From Staphylococcus lugdunensis (lineage in GTDB: Bacteria; Bacillota; Bacilli; Staphylococcales; Staphylococcaceae): 64,000 nt of DNA. This document shows positions 47,370 through 57,062 of the stretch, in pieces. The position numbers and the translations under genes are program-made. Location of the stretch: NCBI RefSeq assembly GCF_002901705.1, contig NZ_PPPV01000016.1, forward strand, positions 314,982-378,981, read 5' to 3'. The notes under the pieces were generated by a model. It had not been told where the DNA came from. It was given only the letters and a program-made list of their open reading frames with translations, and ran no database searches. How positions within the stretch are numbered: position 1 is the stretch's first letter; the number at the start of each line of letters is the position of its first letter.

Positions 47370-47984
47370 ATGGAACAAATCATTACTGATTTTATAAATC
47401 AATGGGGCTATACTGCCATTTTTATTTTAATTTTGTTAGAAAATGTCTTACCCGTCGTACCATCTGAAATTATTTTAACCTTTGCTGGATTAATGTCAGT
47501 TAAATCAGGTCTGTCCATTCCCGTCTTATTTCTCATATCTACTATCGCCTCATTTATCGGCTTATTAATCTTGTATTATATCTGTCGTCTCATCAACGAG
47601 GAAAGTATTTATCGCTTTGTAGATAAACATGGTAAATGGTTTAAATTGAAAGGGAAAGATGTCAAACGCGCCAATGACTGGTTCAAACGTTATGGTGCAT
47701 GGGCCGTATTTTTATGCCGCTTCATTCCAGTATTACGTGTATTGATTACTATTCCTGCTGGTATTAATAAAATGAATGTCATTAAATTTGTCATTCTCTC
47801 TTTATTAGGTACTACAATTTGGAATTTTGCTTTAATTTTACTCGGTCGTTTATTAAGTGGTAGCTTTGATGCTTTAATGGCTGGATTACATACATACTCT
47901 TACATTATGTATGTCATCATCATCCTTGCTGTACTTTACTTATTATATGTGATTTTCATTAAAAATAGAAAACGTGTCAAATAA
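47370..47984 (+). CDS. DedA family membrane protein
   Basis: 204 residues. DedA/SNARE-associated domain: ILLENVLPVVPSEIILTFAGLM, then the amphipathic region KRYGAWAVFLCRFIPVLRVLITIPAGINKMN, with Gly and Arg residues typical of the family, and two C-terminal membrane helices. Family members act in undecaprenyl-phosphate or phospholipid flipping and membrane homeostasis. AAAGGAG ribosome site. Confidence 0.9.
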   Translation: MEQIITDFINQWGYTAIFILILLENVLPVVPSEIILTFAGLMSVKSGLSIPVLFLISTIASFIGLLILYYICRLINEESIYRFVDKHGKWFKLKGKDVKRANDWFKRYGAWAVFLCRFIPVLRVLITIPAGINKMNVIKFVILSLLGTTIWNFALILLGRLLSGSFDALMAGLHTYSYIMYVIIILAVLYLLYVIFIKNRKRVK

Positions 47985-47993
47985 CATAATGAA

Positions 47994-48082
47994 GAGCCTG
48001 AGGCATAAAAAAGCTCCCTTCAAAGTTTTCATTTTTTCAATGTCTACTTGAAGGGAGCATATCAAATAAATGTCTCAGGCTC
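47994..48082. terminator. Nested hairpins after dedA
   Basis: Outer GAGCCTGAGGCA pairs with TGTCTCAGGCTC; inner GCTCCCTTCAA (48013) pairs with TTGAAGGGAGC (48048). There is no long T run, so this may be a processed RNA structure or repeat as much as a terminator. Confidence 0.6.
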
Positions 48083-48215
48083 TTATAGCATATAGGCAGT
48101 AGTTAACTGAATTGCAAAAGTGCTTTTATCAAGCTATTTCAATTCTAGACAACCTTGCCGGGCTGGATGATGAAATATATTTTTAAGAAAATATTATTCT
48201 GTCCTGCCATCTGTT
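48083..48215 (-). repeat. Intergenic repeat copy C (reverse orientation, diverged)
   Basis: Its reverse complement has GGACAGAATAAT, CCGGCAAGGTTGTCTAGAATTGAAA, CAGTTAACTACTGCC, in the same order as copies A and B. More diverged than they are. Confidence 0.55.
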
Positions 48216-48224
48216 TTATTTTAA

Positions 48225-49298
48225 TTATTGTTCTTCATAATAAGGATAATCTGTATACCCTTCTGCGCCCCCGCCATACATTGTACTAGGGTCTGCCTCA
48301 TTCAATGGATATCCATGTTTCAAGCGAGTGACAATATCTGGATTAGCGAGTGCCCATTGTCCTATTGGTGCCATATCTGCTAAGTCACTGTCTATATCTC
48401 TTGATACTTCGTTTCTTGGTCTACCAAATCGGTTGACTAATAATTTACCTTGCCATGTTTGTCTTATTTTCTTCAACATTGTTTCATCACCAAAATGCAT
48501 TACATGCACATAAGCTAAGTTAAGTTGATTTAATTCTTCCATTAATCGAACATAAGTAGGATGAATCACTTCCTCTGGTTGCCCTTCATCAATACCATTT
48601 AATGTCACACCTGGAGATACTCGAAGTCCTACTTTTTCAGGTCCAATTTCATCTGCGACAGCACGAGTAACTTCTACCGCAAAGCGTATACGATTCTCAA
48701 TGTTACCTCCGTATTGATCCTCACGATGATTAGCGTTCTCACTGATAAATTGTTGAATAAGATAACCATTTGCACCATGTAGCTCTACCCCATCAGCTCC
48801 AGCTTCGATAGCAGCACGAGCAGCATCACGGTGTTCTTGTATAATATCTTGAATTTCATTAGCACTTAATGCTCTTGGTTGAGGAATGGCTTTTCTACCA
48901 TTGGCTGTATGCATCTCAGCATCAGGAGTAATGGCAGAGGGTGCAACAGCTTGACGATGATGTGGCGTATTATCAGGATGACTCATACGTCCTACATGCA
49001 TAAGTTGAATAAAGACATAGCCACCTTTGTCGTGTACTGCTTGCGTCACTTTCTTCCATCCCTCAATGTGTTCAGGTCGATAGATTCCTGGTGAATGAAT
49101 ATATCCTTGACCATCATCAGAAGGTTGTGTACCTTCTGTTATAATTAGTCCTAAATCTGCACGTTGACTATAATATTCAGCCGCTAAGTCATTAGGCACG
49201 CCATTATCATACGATCTACTTCTAGTCATTGGTGACATCGCTAATCGATGGTTTAATTTCATATTTCCAATTTGGATAGGTTCCCATAATTTTGTCAT
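48225..49298 (-). CDS. Old-yellow-enzyme family alkene reductase
   Basis: 357 residues from the ATG preceded by AGGAGAG. FMN TIM barrel: KLWEPIQIGNMKLNHRLAMSPMTRSR, LIITEGTQPSDDGQGY, IQLMHVGRMSHPDN, DGVELHGANGYLIQQFISENANHREDQYGG (substrate His and Asn), GLRVSPG, LVNRFGR and the C-terminal YPLNEADPSTMYGGGAEGYTDYP. Reduces activated alkenes, quinones or nitro compounds with NAD(P)H. Operon with the DoxX-like gene, divergent from an HxlR regulator that likely controls it. Confidence 0.9.
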   Translation of the reverse strand: MTKLWEPIQIGNMKLNHRLAMSPMTRSRSYDNGVPNDLAAEYYSQRADLGLIITEGTQPSDDGQGYIHSPGIYRPEHIEGWKKVTQAVHDKGGYVFIQLMHVGRMSHPDNTPHHRQAVAPSAITPDAEMHTANGRKAIPQPRALSANEIQDIIQEHRDAARAAIEAGADGVELHGANGYLIQQFISENANHREDQYGGNIENRIRFAVEVTRAVADEIGPEKVGLRVSPGVTLNGIDEGQPEEVIHPTYVRLMEELNQLNLAYVHVMHFGDETMLKKIRQTWQGKLLVNRFGRPRNEVSRDIDSDLADMAPIGQWALANPDIVTRLKHGYPLNEADPSTMYGGGAEGYTDYPYYEEQ

Positions 49299-49311
49299 TT
49301 TTAACACTCTC

Positions 49312-49698
49312 CTATTTTTTTCTTAAAATTAATCTATAGACAGGTAAACGATGTACCATTAAATAGACATTCATCGCTAATATAAGATACGCCGGTAAGC
49401 CTTCAGCTGGTGCCAAGAATAAATGAAACATAACCATGTTAATAGCTACAGGCATAAAAATAATTAAAGCTACATAACTGTATCGGTTCGTCACAATACA
49501 TAGACCACACACTATCTTGACAATAGCTAAAAATGGATAGAAATAGCCTGTATCATACATTGCTTGCATAAAGTGATTAGCCGGTTGACTTTGATACATA
49601 TCTGTTGGAATTAAACCAAATAACATTGCTAAACCTGACCCAATGATTAATATTCCAAATATAATTCGAATACTCTTTTCGAGTTTCGAATGACTCAC
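49312..49698 (-). CDS. DoxX-like membrane protein
   Basis: 128 residues with four membrane helices (IRIIFGILIIGSGLAMLFGLIP, YFYPFLAIVKIVCGLCIV, YVALIIFMPVAINMVMFHLFLAP, AYLILAMNVYLMVHRL). DoxX-type proteins are linked to redox and thiol stress. 13 nt upstream of the reductase start codon, so co-transcribed. Confidence 0.8.
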   Translation of the reverse strand: MSHSKLEKSIRIIFGILIIGSGLAMLFGLIPTDMYQSQPANHFMQAMYDTGYFYPFLAIVKIVCGLCIVTNRYSYVALIIFMPVAINMVMFHLFLAPAEGLPAYLILAMNVYLMVHRLPVYRLILRKK

Positions 49699-49787
49699 GA
49701 TAATCCCTCCCTCTTAAATATTGAATGTGTAATGTTATAATAGTTCTAAGTTGAACAACTGAGAAGTAGGCACTTTAAATAAACAGG

Positions 49788-49803
49788 GTTACTTATAAGT
49801 AAC
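49788..49803. promoter_or_regulatory. Palindromic operator, probably of the HxlR regulator
   Basis: Perfect 16-bp palindrome GTTACTTATAAGTAAC between the divergent HxlR and DoxX/reductase genes, 27 bp before the regulator's start. Confidence 0.6.
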
Positions 49804-49830
49804 TTTCTTTTACAACAAGGAGTTGAGCTA

Positions 49831-50184
49831 ATGTTTAAAATTGGAGATACGAAAGATATAGAAGAATGTGAAGGCATGGATCAACCAATGGAAATATTAG
49901 TTGGTAAATGGAAACCTATTATATTATTCTATTTACTAAATTATGGTACGTTAAGGTTTAGTGATTTACAGAAATTAGAACCTAGGATTACGAAAAAGAT
50001 GCTTACACAAGAATTACGTTATCTAGAGGCAAATGATATTGTACATCGAGAAGTTTATCCAGAAGTTCCGCCAAAAGTTGAATACTCTATGACAGAATAT
50101 GGTAAAAGCCTCAAACCTGTTCTTGAAGTAATGATAGGTTGGGGTAAAACGCATTTAAAACATATGGAAAATAAAAATAGTTAA
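49831..50184 (+). CDS. HxlR family transcriptional regulator
   Basis: 117 residues. Winged helix: MEILVGKWKPIILFYLLNYGTLRFSDLQKLEPRITKKMLTQELRYLEANDIVHREVYPEVPPKVEYSMTEYG. A single Cys13 just ahead of the first helix is placed like the sensing Cys of QsrR/YodB/HypR quinone and diamide sensors. Divergent from an ene-reductase operon, so a redox/electrophile switch is likely. Ribosome site AAGGAG. Confidence 0.88.
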   Translation: MFKIGDTKDIEECEGMDQPMEILVGKWKPIILFYLLNYGTLRFSDLQKLEPRITKKMLTQELRYLEANDIVHREVYPEVPPKVEYSMTEYGKSLKPVLEVMIGWGKTHLKHMENKNS

Positions 50185-50191
50185 GTTTAAT

Positions 50192-50224
50192 AAGCATCAC
50201 CATTGAAAAAGTGATGCTTTTTAA
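50192..50224 (+). terminator. Terminator of the HxlR gene
   Basis: AAGCATCAC pairs with GTGATGCTT, followed by TTT. Confidence 0.85.
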
Positions 50225-50303
50225 AGATAATTTATGTAAGCGATTTAATCATTGATATAGAAGTATTATTTCGATTTAAACTATATACAGGAGTGACGCA
50301 ATT

Positions 50304-52268
50304 ATGACACCGAATACACTAAGTGAACTTAAGCAAAAGTATTTAGATTTACTTTCCCATCATTACGATAGCCCAGAAAAATTAGCAACTGAGATTATTA
50401 ATTTAGAGTCTATTTTAGAATTACCAAAAGGCACGGAACACTTTGTCAGTGATTTACACGGTGAATATGATTCGTTCCAACATGTATTGCGCAATGGTTC
50501 AGGCAACGTACGCGCGAAAATAAATGATATCTTTAAAGATAAATTAACCACTAAAGAAATTAATGATTTAGCTGCCCTTGTTTATTATCCCGAAGAAAAG
50601 TTAAAGCTAATTAAAAATGAATTTAATTCTAGAGGACAACTCAATCTGTGGTATATCACTACGATTGAACGCCTAATTGAACTTATTACATACTGTTCTT
50701 CTAAATATACACGTTCAAAATTGCGGAAAGCTTTACCGACGCAATATGTCTACATTGTTGAAGAACTATTGTACAAAAGCAATGAATTTAATAACAAAAA
50801 ATCTTATTATGAAACACTCGTGAACCAAATTATTGAACTTGAACAATCAGATGATTTAATTATCGGTTTATCTTATACAATTCAACGATTAGTCGTGAAC
50901 CATCTCCATGTTGTTGGTGACATTTATGACCGTGGACCTCAACCAGATAAAATTATGGATACACTTATCGATTATCATTCTGTCGATATCCAATGGGGTA
51001 ATCATGACGTATTATGGATTGGTGCCTATGCCGGTTCAAAGGTGTGTTTAGCCAACTTACTTCGCATTTGCGCGCGTTATGATAACTTAGATATTATCGA
51101 AGATGCATATGGCATTAATTTACGACCGTTACTCACTCTTGCGGAAGCCTATTATGACGGGAACAATCCTGCTTTCAAGCCTAAAAAACGGCCGGATAAA
51201 AAAGCTGCTTTAACGAAACTAGAAGAAGATCAAATAACAAAAATACATCAAGCGATTGCCATAATCCAATTCAAATTAGAAATGCCTATTATTAAACGAC
51301 GTCCAAACTTTGAAATGGAAGAGCGTCTCGTGCTTGAAAAAACAGATTATGACAACAACAAGATTACTGTGTATGGTAAGACCTACCCATTAACAAATAC
51401 GTGCTTTACTACTGTGGATCCACAAAATCCTGGTCAATTGTTACCTGAAGAAGAAGATGTTATTAATAAGCTGTTATTGTCATTCCAACAATCAGAAAAA
51501 TTAAAACGTCATATGTCATTTTTAATGCAAAAAGGTACATTATATCTTCCTTATAACGGTAATTTACTCATCCATGGCTGTATTCCTGTTGATGAAAATG
51601 GAGAAATGGAAGCTTTTGAAATTGAAGGTGTGAAACATCAAGGACGTGATTTACTAGATGTATTTGAAACGCATGTACGTGAAGCATTTGACCATAAGGA
51701 TATTACAGACGACTTATCTACTGACCTAGTGTGGTATTTATGGACTGGTAAATATAGTTCATTATTTGGTAAACGTGCCATGACAACATTTGAACGTTAT
51801 TTTATTGAAGATAAGGTCTCACATAAAGAAGAAAAGAACCCTTATTATCACCTACGTGAAGATGTAGACATGATTCGTAAAATGTTAAAAGACTTTGGTC
51901 TGAATCCTGATGAAGGACGTATTATCAATGGGCATACACCTGTTAAAGAAATTGATGGAGAAGACCCAATTAAAGCTGATGGTAAAATGCTTGTAATTGA
52001 TGGTGGTTTCTCAAAAGCCTATCAAAAAACTACAGGTATTGCTGGCTATACATTATTATACAATTCATTCGGTATGCAGCTTGTTGCTCACCAAGAATTT
52101 AATACGAAAGATAAAGTACTATCTGATGGGGCTGATGAACTATCTGTACGTCGAGTCGTAGATGAAGAGCTACAACGCAAAAAAATACGTGATACCAATG
52201 ATGGTTACCATATTCAAGAACAAATCGATATTCTCAAGACATTAATGCATGATCGCTATCTTAATTAG
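50304..52268 (+). CDS. fbp: Class III fructose-1,6-bisphosphatase
   Basis: 654 residues, the length of the Firmicute-specific class III enzyme. Metallophosphoesterase motifs: [46 protein letters not shown] and INGHTPVKE; then [19 protein letters not shown]. Dephosphorylates fructose-1,6-bisphosphate in gluconeogenesis. GGAG is the ribosome site. Monocistronic. Confidence 0.95.
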   Translation: MTPNTLSELKQKYLDLLSHHYDSPEKLATEIINLESILELPKGTEHFVSDLHGEYDSFQHVLRNGSGNVRAKINDIFKDKLTTKEINDLAALVYYPEEKLKLIKNEFNSRGQLNLWYITTIERLIELITYCSSKYTRSKLRKALPTQYVYIVEELLYKSNEFNNKKSYYETLVNQIIELEQSDDLIIGLSYTIQRLVVNHLHVVGDIYDRGPQPDKIMDTLIDYHSVDIQWGNHDVLWIGAYAGSKVCLANLLRICARYDNLDIIEDAYGINLRPLLTLAEAYYDGNNPAFKPKKRPDKKAALTKLEEDQITKIHQAIAIIQFKLEMPIIKRRPNFEMEERLVLEKTDYDNNKITVYGKTYPLTNTCFTTVDPQNPGQLLPEEEDVINKLLLSFQQSEKLKRHMSFLMQKGTLYLPYNGNLLIHGCIPVDENGEMEAFEIEGVKHQGRDLLDVFETHVREAFDHKDITDDLSTDLVWYLWTGKYSSLFGKRAMTTFERYFIEDKVSHKEEKNPYYHLREDVDMIRKMLKDFGLNPDEGRIINGHTPVKEIDGEDPIKADGKMLVIDGGFSKAYQKTTGIAGYTLLYNSFGMQLVAHQEFNTKDKVLSDGADELSVRRVVDEELQRKKIRDTNDGYHIQEQIDILKTLMHDRYLN

Positions 52269-52287
52269 CTGACACATTTTTTCAATA

Positions 52288-52327
52288 AAAACGCGCATCT
52301 TTTTCTATTGATGCGCGTTTGTTATTT
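52288..52327. terminator. Bidirectional terminator between fbp and the antiporter
   Basis: AAACGCGCATC pairs with GATGCGCGTTT, with T-rich tail on the plus strand and ATTGAAAAAA-side T run on the minus strand. Confidence 0.85.
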
Positions 52328-54114
52328 TAAACATTATATACATTTTTAAGCACGCCATAAATACCGTCTTCATAATGTGGCATCTTTTTAGTACTATGAT
52401 TAAACCTAACAACCTGATTGTCATCAATATGATAAATAATCATATCAGATGAATGATCATAATCAAATTGTGCAGCTGGAACATCGATAATATTTTGATT
52501 AACAATGCAGTTGTCAAACCATTTCGGACTATGATTTTCATCAAATAAAATATGATGTCGTAAAGGGCCATTCAAGTTATTTCGAGCTTGTTCATCAGTA
52601 AAGGATACAGGCATCATATCCACATTAGTTAAGCCAAATTCAGGTACCAATTCATTAAAAGCCAGACTATTAAAAATAAATGACTTAGTCATCAGTAAAC
52701 ATTTATTATAGCGAATTAAATCGGCATAGATGCGGTCATTGCTTGACAACAAGTTACCTTCAAACACTTCAAAGCCTAATTGTTGAGCTTCTTCTGTCGT
52801 ATTGGTAAATAAGTTGAAGACCATAACGGGAATATGATGTTCACGCAATTTTGATCCTAAATGAAACGAAAAGGCACTTTCCCCAACGATGATGACACCA
52901 GGTGGTTCTGTACTAGCTAATCCAAGTCCTTTACTAAGCGGTGTAAAGCTAAAGCCATAAATCACGACAGTAATAAAGACTAAACCAAACGTTACGGGCG
53001 TGATGTAAGATGCCATTTTTACACCATTATCCATAAATAAAGCCCCAAAAAATTGTGCCACGGTTAATACCACGATTCCTCTAGGTGCCATCATTGCGAC
53101 TAAGGCACGCTCTTTTTTCGTTATCTCAGTGCCTATAGTTGAAAGCAGAACGGATATAGGGCGAACAAGAACAATCATTACTAATGCAAACAGAACTAAT
53201 TGCCATGACAATATATTGACTAAAATATCTGATGTTAAAGATGATGTGATAAGTATAAATACAGTTGACACCAGAATAGATGATAAATTTTCAATAAAAT
53301 GATCTGATTCTTTAAAAATTAAATCATGTCGTTTTTGACGCGCCATCATCAAACCAAAAATAGTAACAGCCAGCAAACCTGATTCAGGTAGTATTTGATC
53401 ACATATACTAAAAACTAATAAAATAAAGACTAGTTGAATTGACGGCATAAGGCCTTGTGAAATAAAGTCTAATTTAATTAGCCAATTGAACAAGAATGAT
53501 GCACCAAATCCAATCGCAATCGTACCAATAATCTGACAGCCGAATATAAGTATCACATGCAAACCAAAACCTTCATCAATAATTTGATAAATATAAAAGG
53601 CACTTAACGCTAATATGGGGCCAATGGGATCAAGAATAATACTTTCCCAACGTAAAATAGAATCGACATTTTTTCGTACTTTCGCTTGCTTGAGCAGTGG
53701 TTGAATGACAGTTGGTCCCGTGATTAAAAACAATCCAGCAACAACGATAGCAACGGCTATAGGGAAATGTAAAATCATATGTAATGCTATAGCACCTAAT
53801 ACCCAAGCAATCGCAGCACCTACAGTGATGATACGTAATATAGCTTTAGAAATACCTTTCAATTCACGAAAGTCTAGGTTACTGCTCCCTTCAAACAAAA
53901 TAATCGCAACCGCTAATGAAACAATAGGACTAAAAATGTCAGAACCAAGCGTTTCTTTAGGATTTGCTAAACCCAATATCGGACCAACTAATAAACCTAC
54001 AATCGACATGACGACGATTGACGGCCATTTAATACGATTGGCAAGCCATTGACTAAATATTCCTAGTGTTAAAAACAACACGATGACTAACATAATTGGC
54101 AGATTAAACGACAT
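52327..54114 (-). CDS. CPA-family cation:proton antiporter with C-terminal nucleotide-binding-like domain
   Basis: 595 residues from the ATG preceded by AAAGGGGGGG; the upstream in-frame start is rejected. Residues 1-400 hold about 12 membrane helices with CPA1/NhaP motifs (GLLVGPILGL, ILFEGSSNLDFRELK, GPTVIQPLLK, MMAPRGIVVLTVAQFF). The C-terminal 190 residues start GVIIVGESAFSFHLGSKLREHHIPVMVFN, a Rossmann/RCK-N-like pattern, which in related proteins gates transport in response to nucleotides. Na+ or K+ specificity unknown. Confidence 0.85.
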   Translation of the reverse strand: MSFNLPIMLVIVLFLTLGIFSQWLANRIKWPSIVVMSIVGLLVGPILGLANPKETLGSDIFSPIVSLAVAIILFEGSSNLDFRELKGISKAILRIITVGAAIAWVLGAIALHMILHFPIAVAIVVAGLFLITGPTVIQPLLKQAKVRKNVDSILRWESIILDPIGPILALSAFYIYQIIDEGFGLHVILIFGCQIIGTIAIGFGASFLFNWLIKLDFISQGLMPSIQLVFILLVFSICDQILPESGLLAVTIFGLMMARQKRHDLIFKESDHFIENLSSILVSTVFILITSSLTSDILVNILSWQLVLFALVMIVLVRPISVLLSTIGTEITKKERALVAMMAPRGIVVLTVAQFFGALFMDNGVKMASYITPVTFGLVFITVVIYGFSFTPLSKGLGLASTEPPGVIIVGESAFSFHLGSKLREHHIPVMVFNLFTNTTEEAQQLGFEVFEGNLLSSNDRIYADLIRYNKCLLMTKSFIFNSLAFNELVPEFGLTNVDMMPVSFTDEQARNNLNGPLRHHILFDENHSPKWFDNCIVNQNIIDVPAAQFDYDHSSDMIIYHIDDNQVVRFNHSTKKMPHYEDGIYGVLKNVYNV

Positions 54115-54414
54115 AGTGCCCCCCCTTTTACGATATACTTTCTTATGAATCATGCTATATATTAGCAAATTTTAATGCTAAATGCATTAAGACTGTCTAA
54201 CCCATTCTTGATTAAACTTAAGATGTATTTATACCATACACGTTATAGGGGAAATATCGCTATTTGTATATTCCAAAAATACAACTTTACTCTTGAGACA
54301 AACTTCCCATTTCTTTTTTTCTCAAAATAGTCTAATATATATAGATATTGCTTTATATAATAAATTTAATTTTAAATGTATATATATACTATTTGGTTAG
54401 AAAGGATGACATAC
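54115..54414. other. AT-rich gap between divergent antiporter and YkvI-like genes
   Basis: Should carry both promoters. No further gene, hairpin or riboswitch recognised. Confidence 0.5.
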
Positions 54415-55479
54415 ATGAGTTCATTTAGAGAATCAATGATGGTCGCCTTTGCTTTTGTAGGTGTCGTTGTTGGTGCAGGGTTTGCCACTGGTCAAGAAAT
54501 TTTTCAATTCTTTACGATTCATGGGAGTGGCAGTATTCCTGGTCTGATTATTACAGGAGCAATGATTACTGTTGGTGGTATCTTCGTTCTTAATACAGGA
54601 TATCGTCTCAGAGCGTACAATCATTCACAAGCAATTCGTTACTATTTACACCCAACAATCGCCCAATTTTTTGATATTGTTTTAACATTATTTTTACTTT
54701 CTTTAGCTATTATTATGACGGCTGGCGGTGCCTCTACAATACATGAAAGCTTTAAATTACCATATTGGATTAGCTCGCTCTTATTAGTGCTATTAATCTT
54801 AGCTACACTATTTTTAAAATTCGAACGTCTTATTACTGTTTTAGGCATGGTCACTCCTTTCCTAATCATTGTAGTAACAATTATTGCTGTTTATTACTTT
54901 ATAACTGGACATCTCGATTTTTCAATTGTGGATTCAGACAATAACAAACTTCAAACACATTCGCCTGGTTGGTGGTTTGATGGCTTAAACTATGCAAGTT
55001 TACAAATTGCAGCTGCTTTTAGCTTTTTATCTGTGATGGGTGGTCGTCTCCAATATAAATCTTCGACGCTTTGGGGCGGATTATGCGGAGGGCTAATTGT
55101 AACTTTTTTAATACTAATGATTAATCTTGGATTATTAACGAAATACACGGAAATCAAAGGTGTTGCCTTACCTTCACTTTTACTTGCTCAACATATATCT
55201 CCTATTTTGGGGACGATTATGTCTGTGATTATGGTGTTAGTGATTTATAACACTGTTGTCGGCTTAATGTATGCCTTTGCTGCACGTTTTAGTGAACCAT
55301 TTACTACTAAATACTATGTCATGATTATCATCATGGCGATAGCAACGTACATTTGCACATTTATTGGCTTTATTTCTTTAATCGGAAAAGTCTTCCCTAT
55401 TATGGGATTATTCGGCTTCATTCTACTTATTCCAATTATATTTAAAGGTTTTAAACGCTTAAAAACACTTAAAAGTTAA
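54415..55479 (+). CDS. YkvI-like membrane protein
   Basis: 354 residues with about ten membrane helices. Begins SSFRESMMVAFAFVGVVVGAGFATGQEIFQFFTIHG, a pattern of the APC/LeuT-like transporter fold and of YkvI-type proteins. Substrate unknown. ATG 54415 is 9 nt after AAAGG; the earlier in-frame starts overlap that site. Confidence 0.75.
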   Translation: MSSFRESMMVAFAFVGVVVGAGFATGQEIFQFFTIHGSGSIPGLIITGAMITVGGIFVLNTGYRLRAYNHSQAIRYYLHPTIAQFFDIVLTLFLLSLAIIMTAGGASTIHESFKLPYWISSLLLVLLILATLFLKFERLITVLGMVTPFLIIVVTIIAVYYFITGHLDFSIVDSDNNKLQTHSPGWWFDGLNYASLQIAAAFSFLSVMGGRLQYKSSTLWGGLCGGLIVTFLILMINLGLLTKYTEIKGVALPSLLLAQHISPILGTIMSVIMVLVIYNTVVGLMYAFAARFSEPFTTKYYVMIIIMAIATYICTFIGFISLIGKVFPIMGLFGFILLIPIIFKGFKRLKTLKS

Positions 55480-55484
55480 ATTAA

Positions 55485-55530
55485 AAAGTTCCTAAAGCGT
55501 TTTGACTCCCTTTAGGAACTTTAATTTTTA
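55485..55530. terminator. Bidirectional terminator between ykvI-like and mhqD
   Basis: AAAGTTCCTAAAG pairs with CTTTAGGAACTTT, followed by AATTTTTA on the plus strand; the A-rich left flank gives a T run on the minus strand. Confidence 0.85.
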
Positions 55531-55532
55531 AG

Positions 55533-56126
55533 TTATTTAGCTAAAAGTTCTTGCCCTTTTTCTAGTCCTTCTTGAGTTATTTCATGACTATTTACCCAAA
55601 CTTCTGTAATCGTAGCACCATTCTGTTTAAATAGATTAATCACTTTTCGACTTTGTTCTAATGGTACTATCGGATCATTTTGTCCCATAGATAATAGGAC
55701 TTGAACGTTACTCATATCTCTAGTTAACGTCACATCAACTGGATATAGTGGTGCGTATAGCAATGCTTTTTTAAATGGCGCTTCTGGACGTAACATTAAA
55801 TTAATAGCTATATTAGAACCATTTGAGAACCCTACTAATACCGCTTTATCTAAATCAAAATGATATTGCTTTGCCGCTTCATGAATAAAATCTAATAAAC
55901 GCTGTCCACGATAATTAAGATCGGCTTCATCATAAACACCTTCAGCCAGACGTTTAAAATAACGATTCATTCCATTTTCATTCACTTCACCACGAATACC
56001 TAGCAAATTATAATCAGAATTCAAAGCCGTTCCGAATGGAATTAAATCGGCTTCATCACCACCTGTGCCATGTAATAATATTAACGTTGGTGCATCTTCT
56101 TGACCTTTTCTAAAAATATGTTCCAT
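55533..56126 (-). CDS. mhqD: Carboxylesterase/phospholipase family hydrolase, MhqD-like
   Basis: 197 residues. LILLHGTGGDEADLIPFG oxyanion region, LVGFSNGSNIAINL nucleophile, LLSMGQNDPIVPLEQS acid and NSHEITQEGL His. MhqD hydrolases are induced by quinones under MhqR. ATG chosen for its GGGG site 6 nt upstream. Last gene of mhqR-VOC-VOC-mhqD. Confidence 0.87.
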   Translation of the reverse strand: MEHIFRKGQEDAPTLILLHGTGGDEADLIPFGTALNSDYNLLGIRGEVNENGMNRYFKRLAEGVYDEADLNYRGQRLLDFIHEAAKQYHFDLDKAVLVGFSNGSNIAINLMLRPEAPFKKALLYAPLYPVDVTLTRDMSNVQVLLSMGQNDPIVPLEQSRKVINLFKQNGATITEVWVNSHEITQEGLEKGQELLAK

Positions 56127-56145
56127 TTCTATCCCCACTTTCTCA

Positions 56146-57051
56146 CTATGAATTTAATTTTAATGGTGTTAAGGCTGCTTCAATTTCATGACGACGCGAT
56201 TCATAGAACGGCGGCAATTGAAGTGCTGTACCTAATTCATCGATATCTTCATCAACCGTAAACCCTGGTCCTACAGTAGCAAATTCAAAGATTATATGCC
56301 CAGGTTCTTTAGAGTAAATTGCATGAAAGTAAAAACGTTCTTTCACATCTGTAACGTTAAACCCTTTATTCACCATATATTTACGCCACTCTAGTTGCGA
56401 TTCATTATTAGGCACGGCCCAAGCAATATGATGAAAGATACCTGTACCCCAGCGCACACGTTGTGGATTGACAAAATTTTTGACAATAACTTGATGATGA
56501 ATGTCTCCTACAGTTTGAAATTGAACATTGTCGCTCGTAGTTTGAACATGTTCCAAACCTAAGTCATTGTGTAATAATTGTCGAGTGGCTTCTGGATTAG
56601 CAGAAAGCATAGTGACACCATGAAACCCAATAATGTCATTTGTTTTCATTTCTTCATCACTTTCAACCATTGCTAACGTTAAACCATGTATATCTTCAAA
56701 TTCTAACGTAGGTTGATTAAATGATTGCGTTTGACGTGTTTTGACTCCGTGTGCATTTAAGTGCATTTCCCAACTTGTCATACTATCTTTAGGAATTCTA
56801 AATGCTAAACGACCAATCTGTCCTGAACCAATACGTCCTGTATATTGATTTGGCCAGTTAAAGAAAGTTAACACCATATCTGAATTTACTTTCTCGTTTG
56901 AAAAATATAAGTGATACGTATCGATATCTTCAAAATTAACTGTTTGCTTAATTAATTTTAAGTTTAAAATATTTGTGTAAAAATCATAAGTCTCTTGTGC
57001 ATTTCCAACAATTGCAGAAATATGATGAATGCGTTGAATCGATTCCATCAT
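56146..57051 (-). CDS. Ring-cleaving dioxygenase of the VOC superfamily, MhqO-like
   Basis: 301 residues, two vicinal-oxygen-chelate halves: IHHISAIVGNAQETYDFYTNILNLKLIK (metal His) and FHHIAWAVPNNESQLEWRKYMVNKGFN (His) with the metal Glu near GHIIFEFATVGPGF. Predicted to cleave hydroquinone-type rings. AAGGAGG site. Tandem paralogue of the next gene, and like it regulated by MhqR. Confidence 0.87.
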   Translation of the reverse strand: MMESIQRIHHISAIVGNAQETYDFYTNILNLKLIKQTVNFEDIDTYHLYFSNEKVNSDMVLTFFNWPNQYTGRIGSGQIGRLAFRIPKDSMTSWEMHLNAHGVKTRQTQSFNQPTLEFEDIHGLTLAMVESDEEMKTNDIIGFHGVTMLSANPEATRQLLHNDLGLEHVQTTSDNVQFQTVGDIHHQVIVKNFVNPQRVRWGTGIFHHIAWAVPNNESQLEWRKYMVNKGFNVTDVKERFYFHAIYSKEPGHIIFEFATVGPGFTVDEDIDELGTALQLPPFYESRRHEIEAALTPLKLNS

Positions 57052-57062
57052 GTTCGCCCTCC

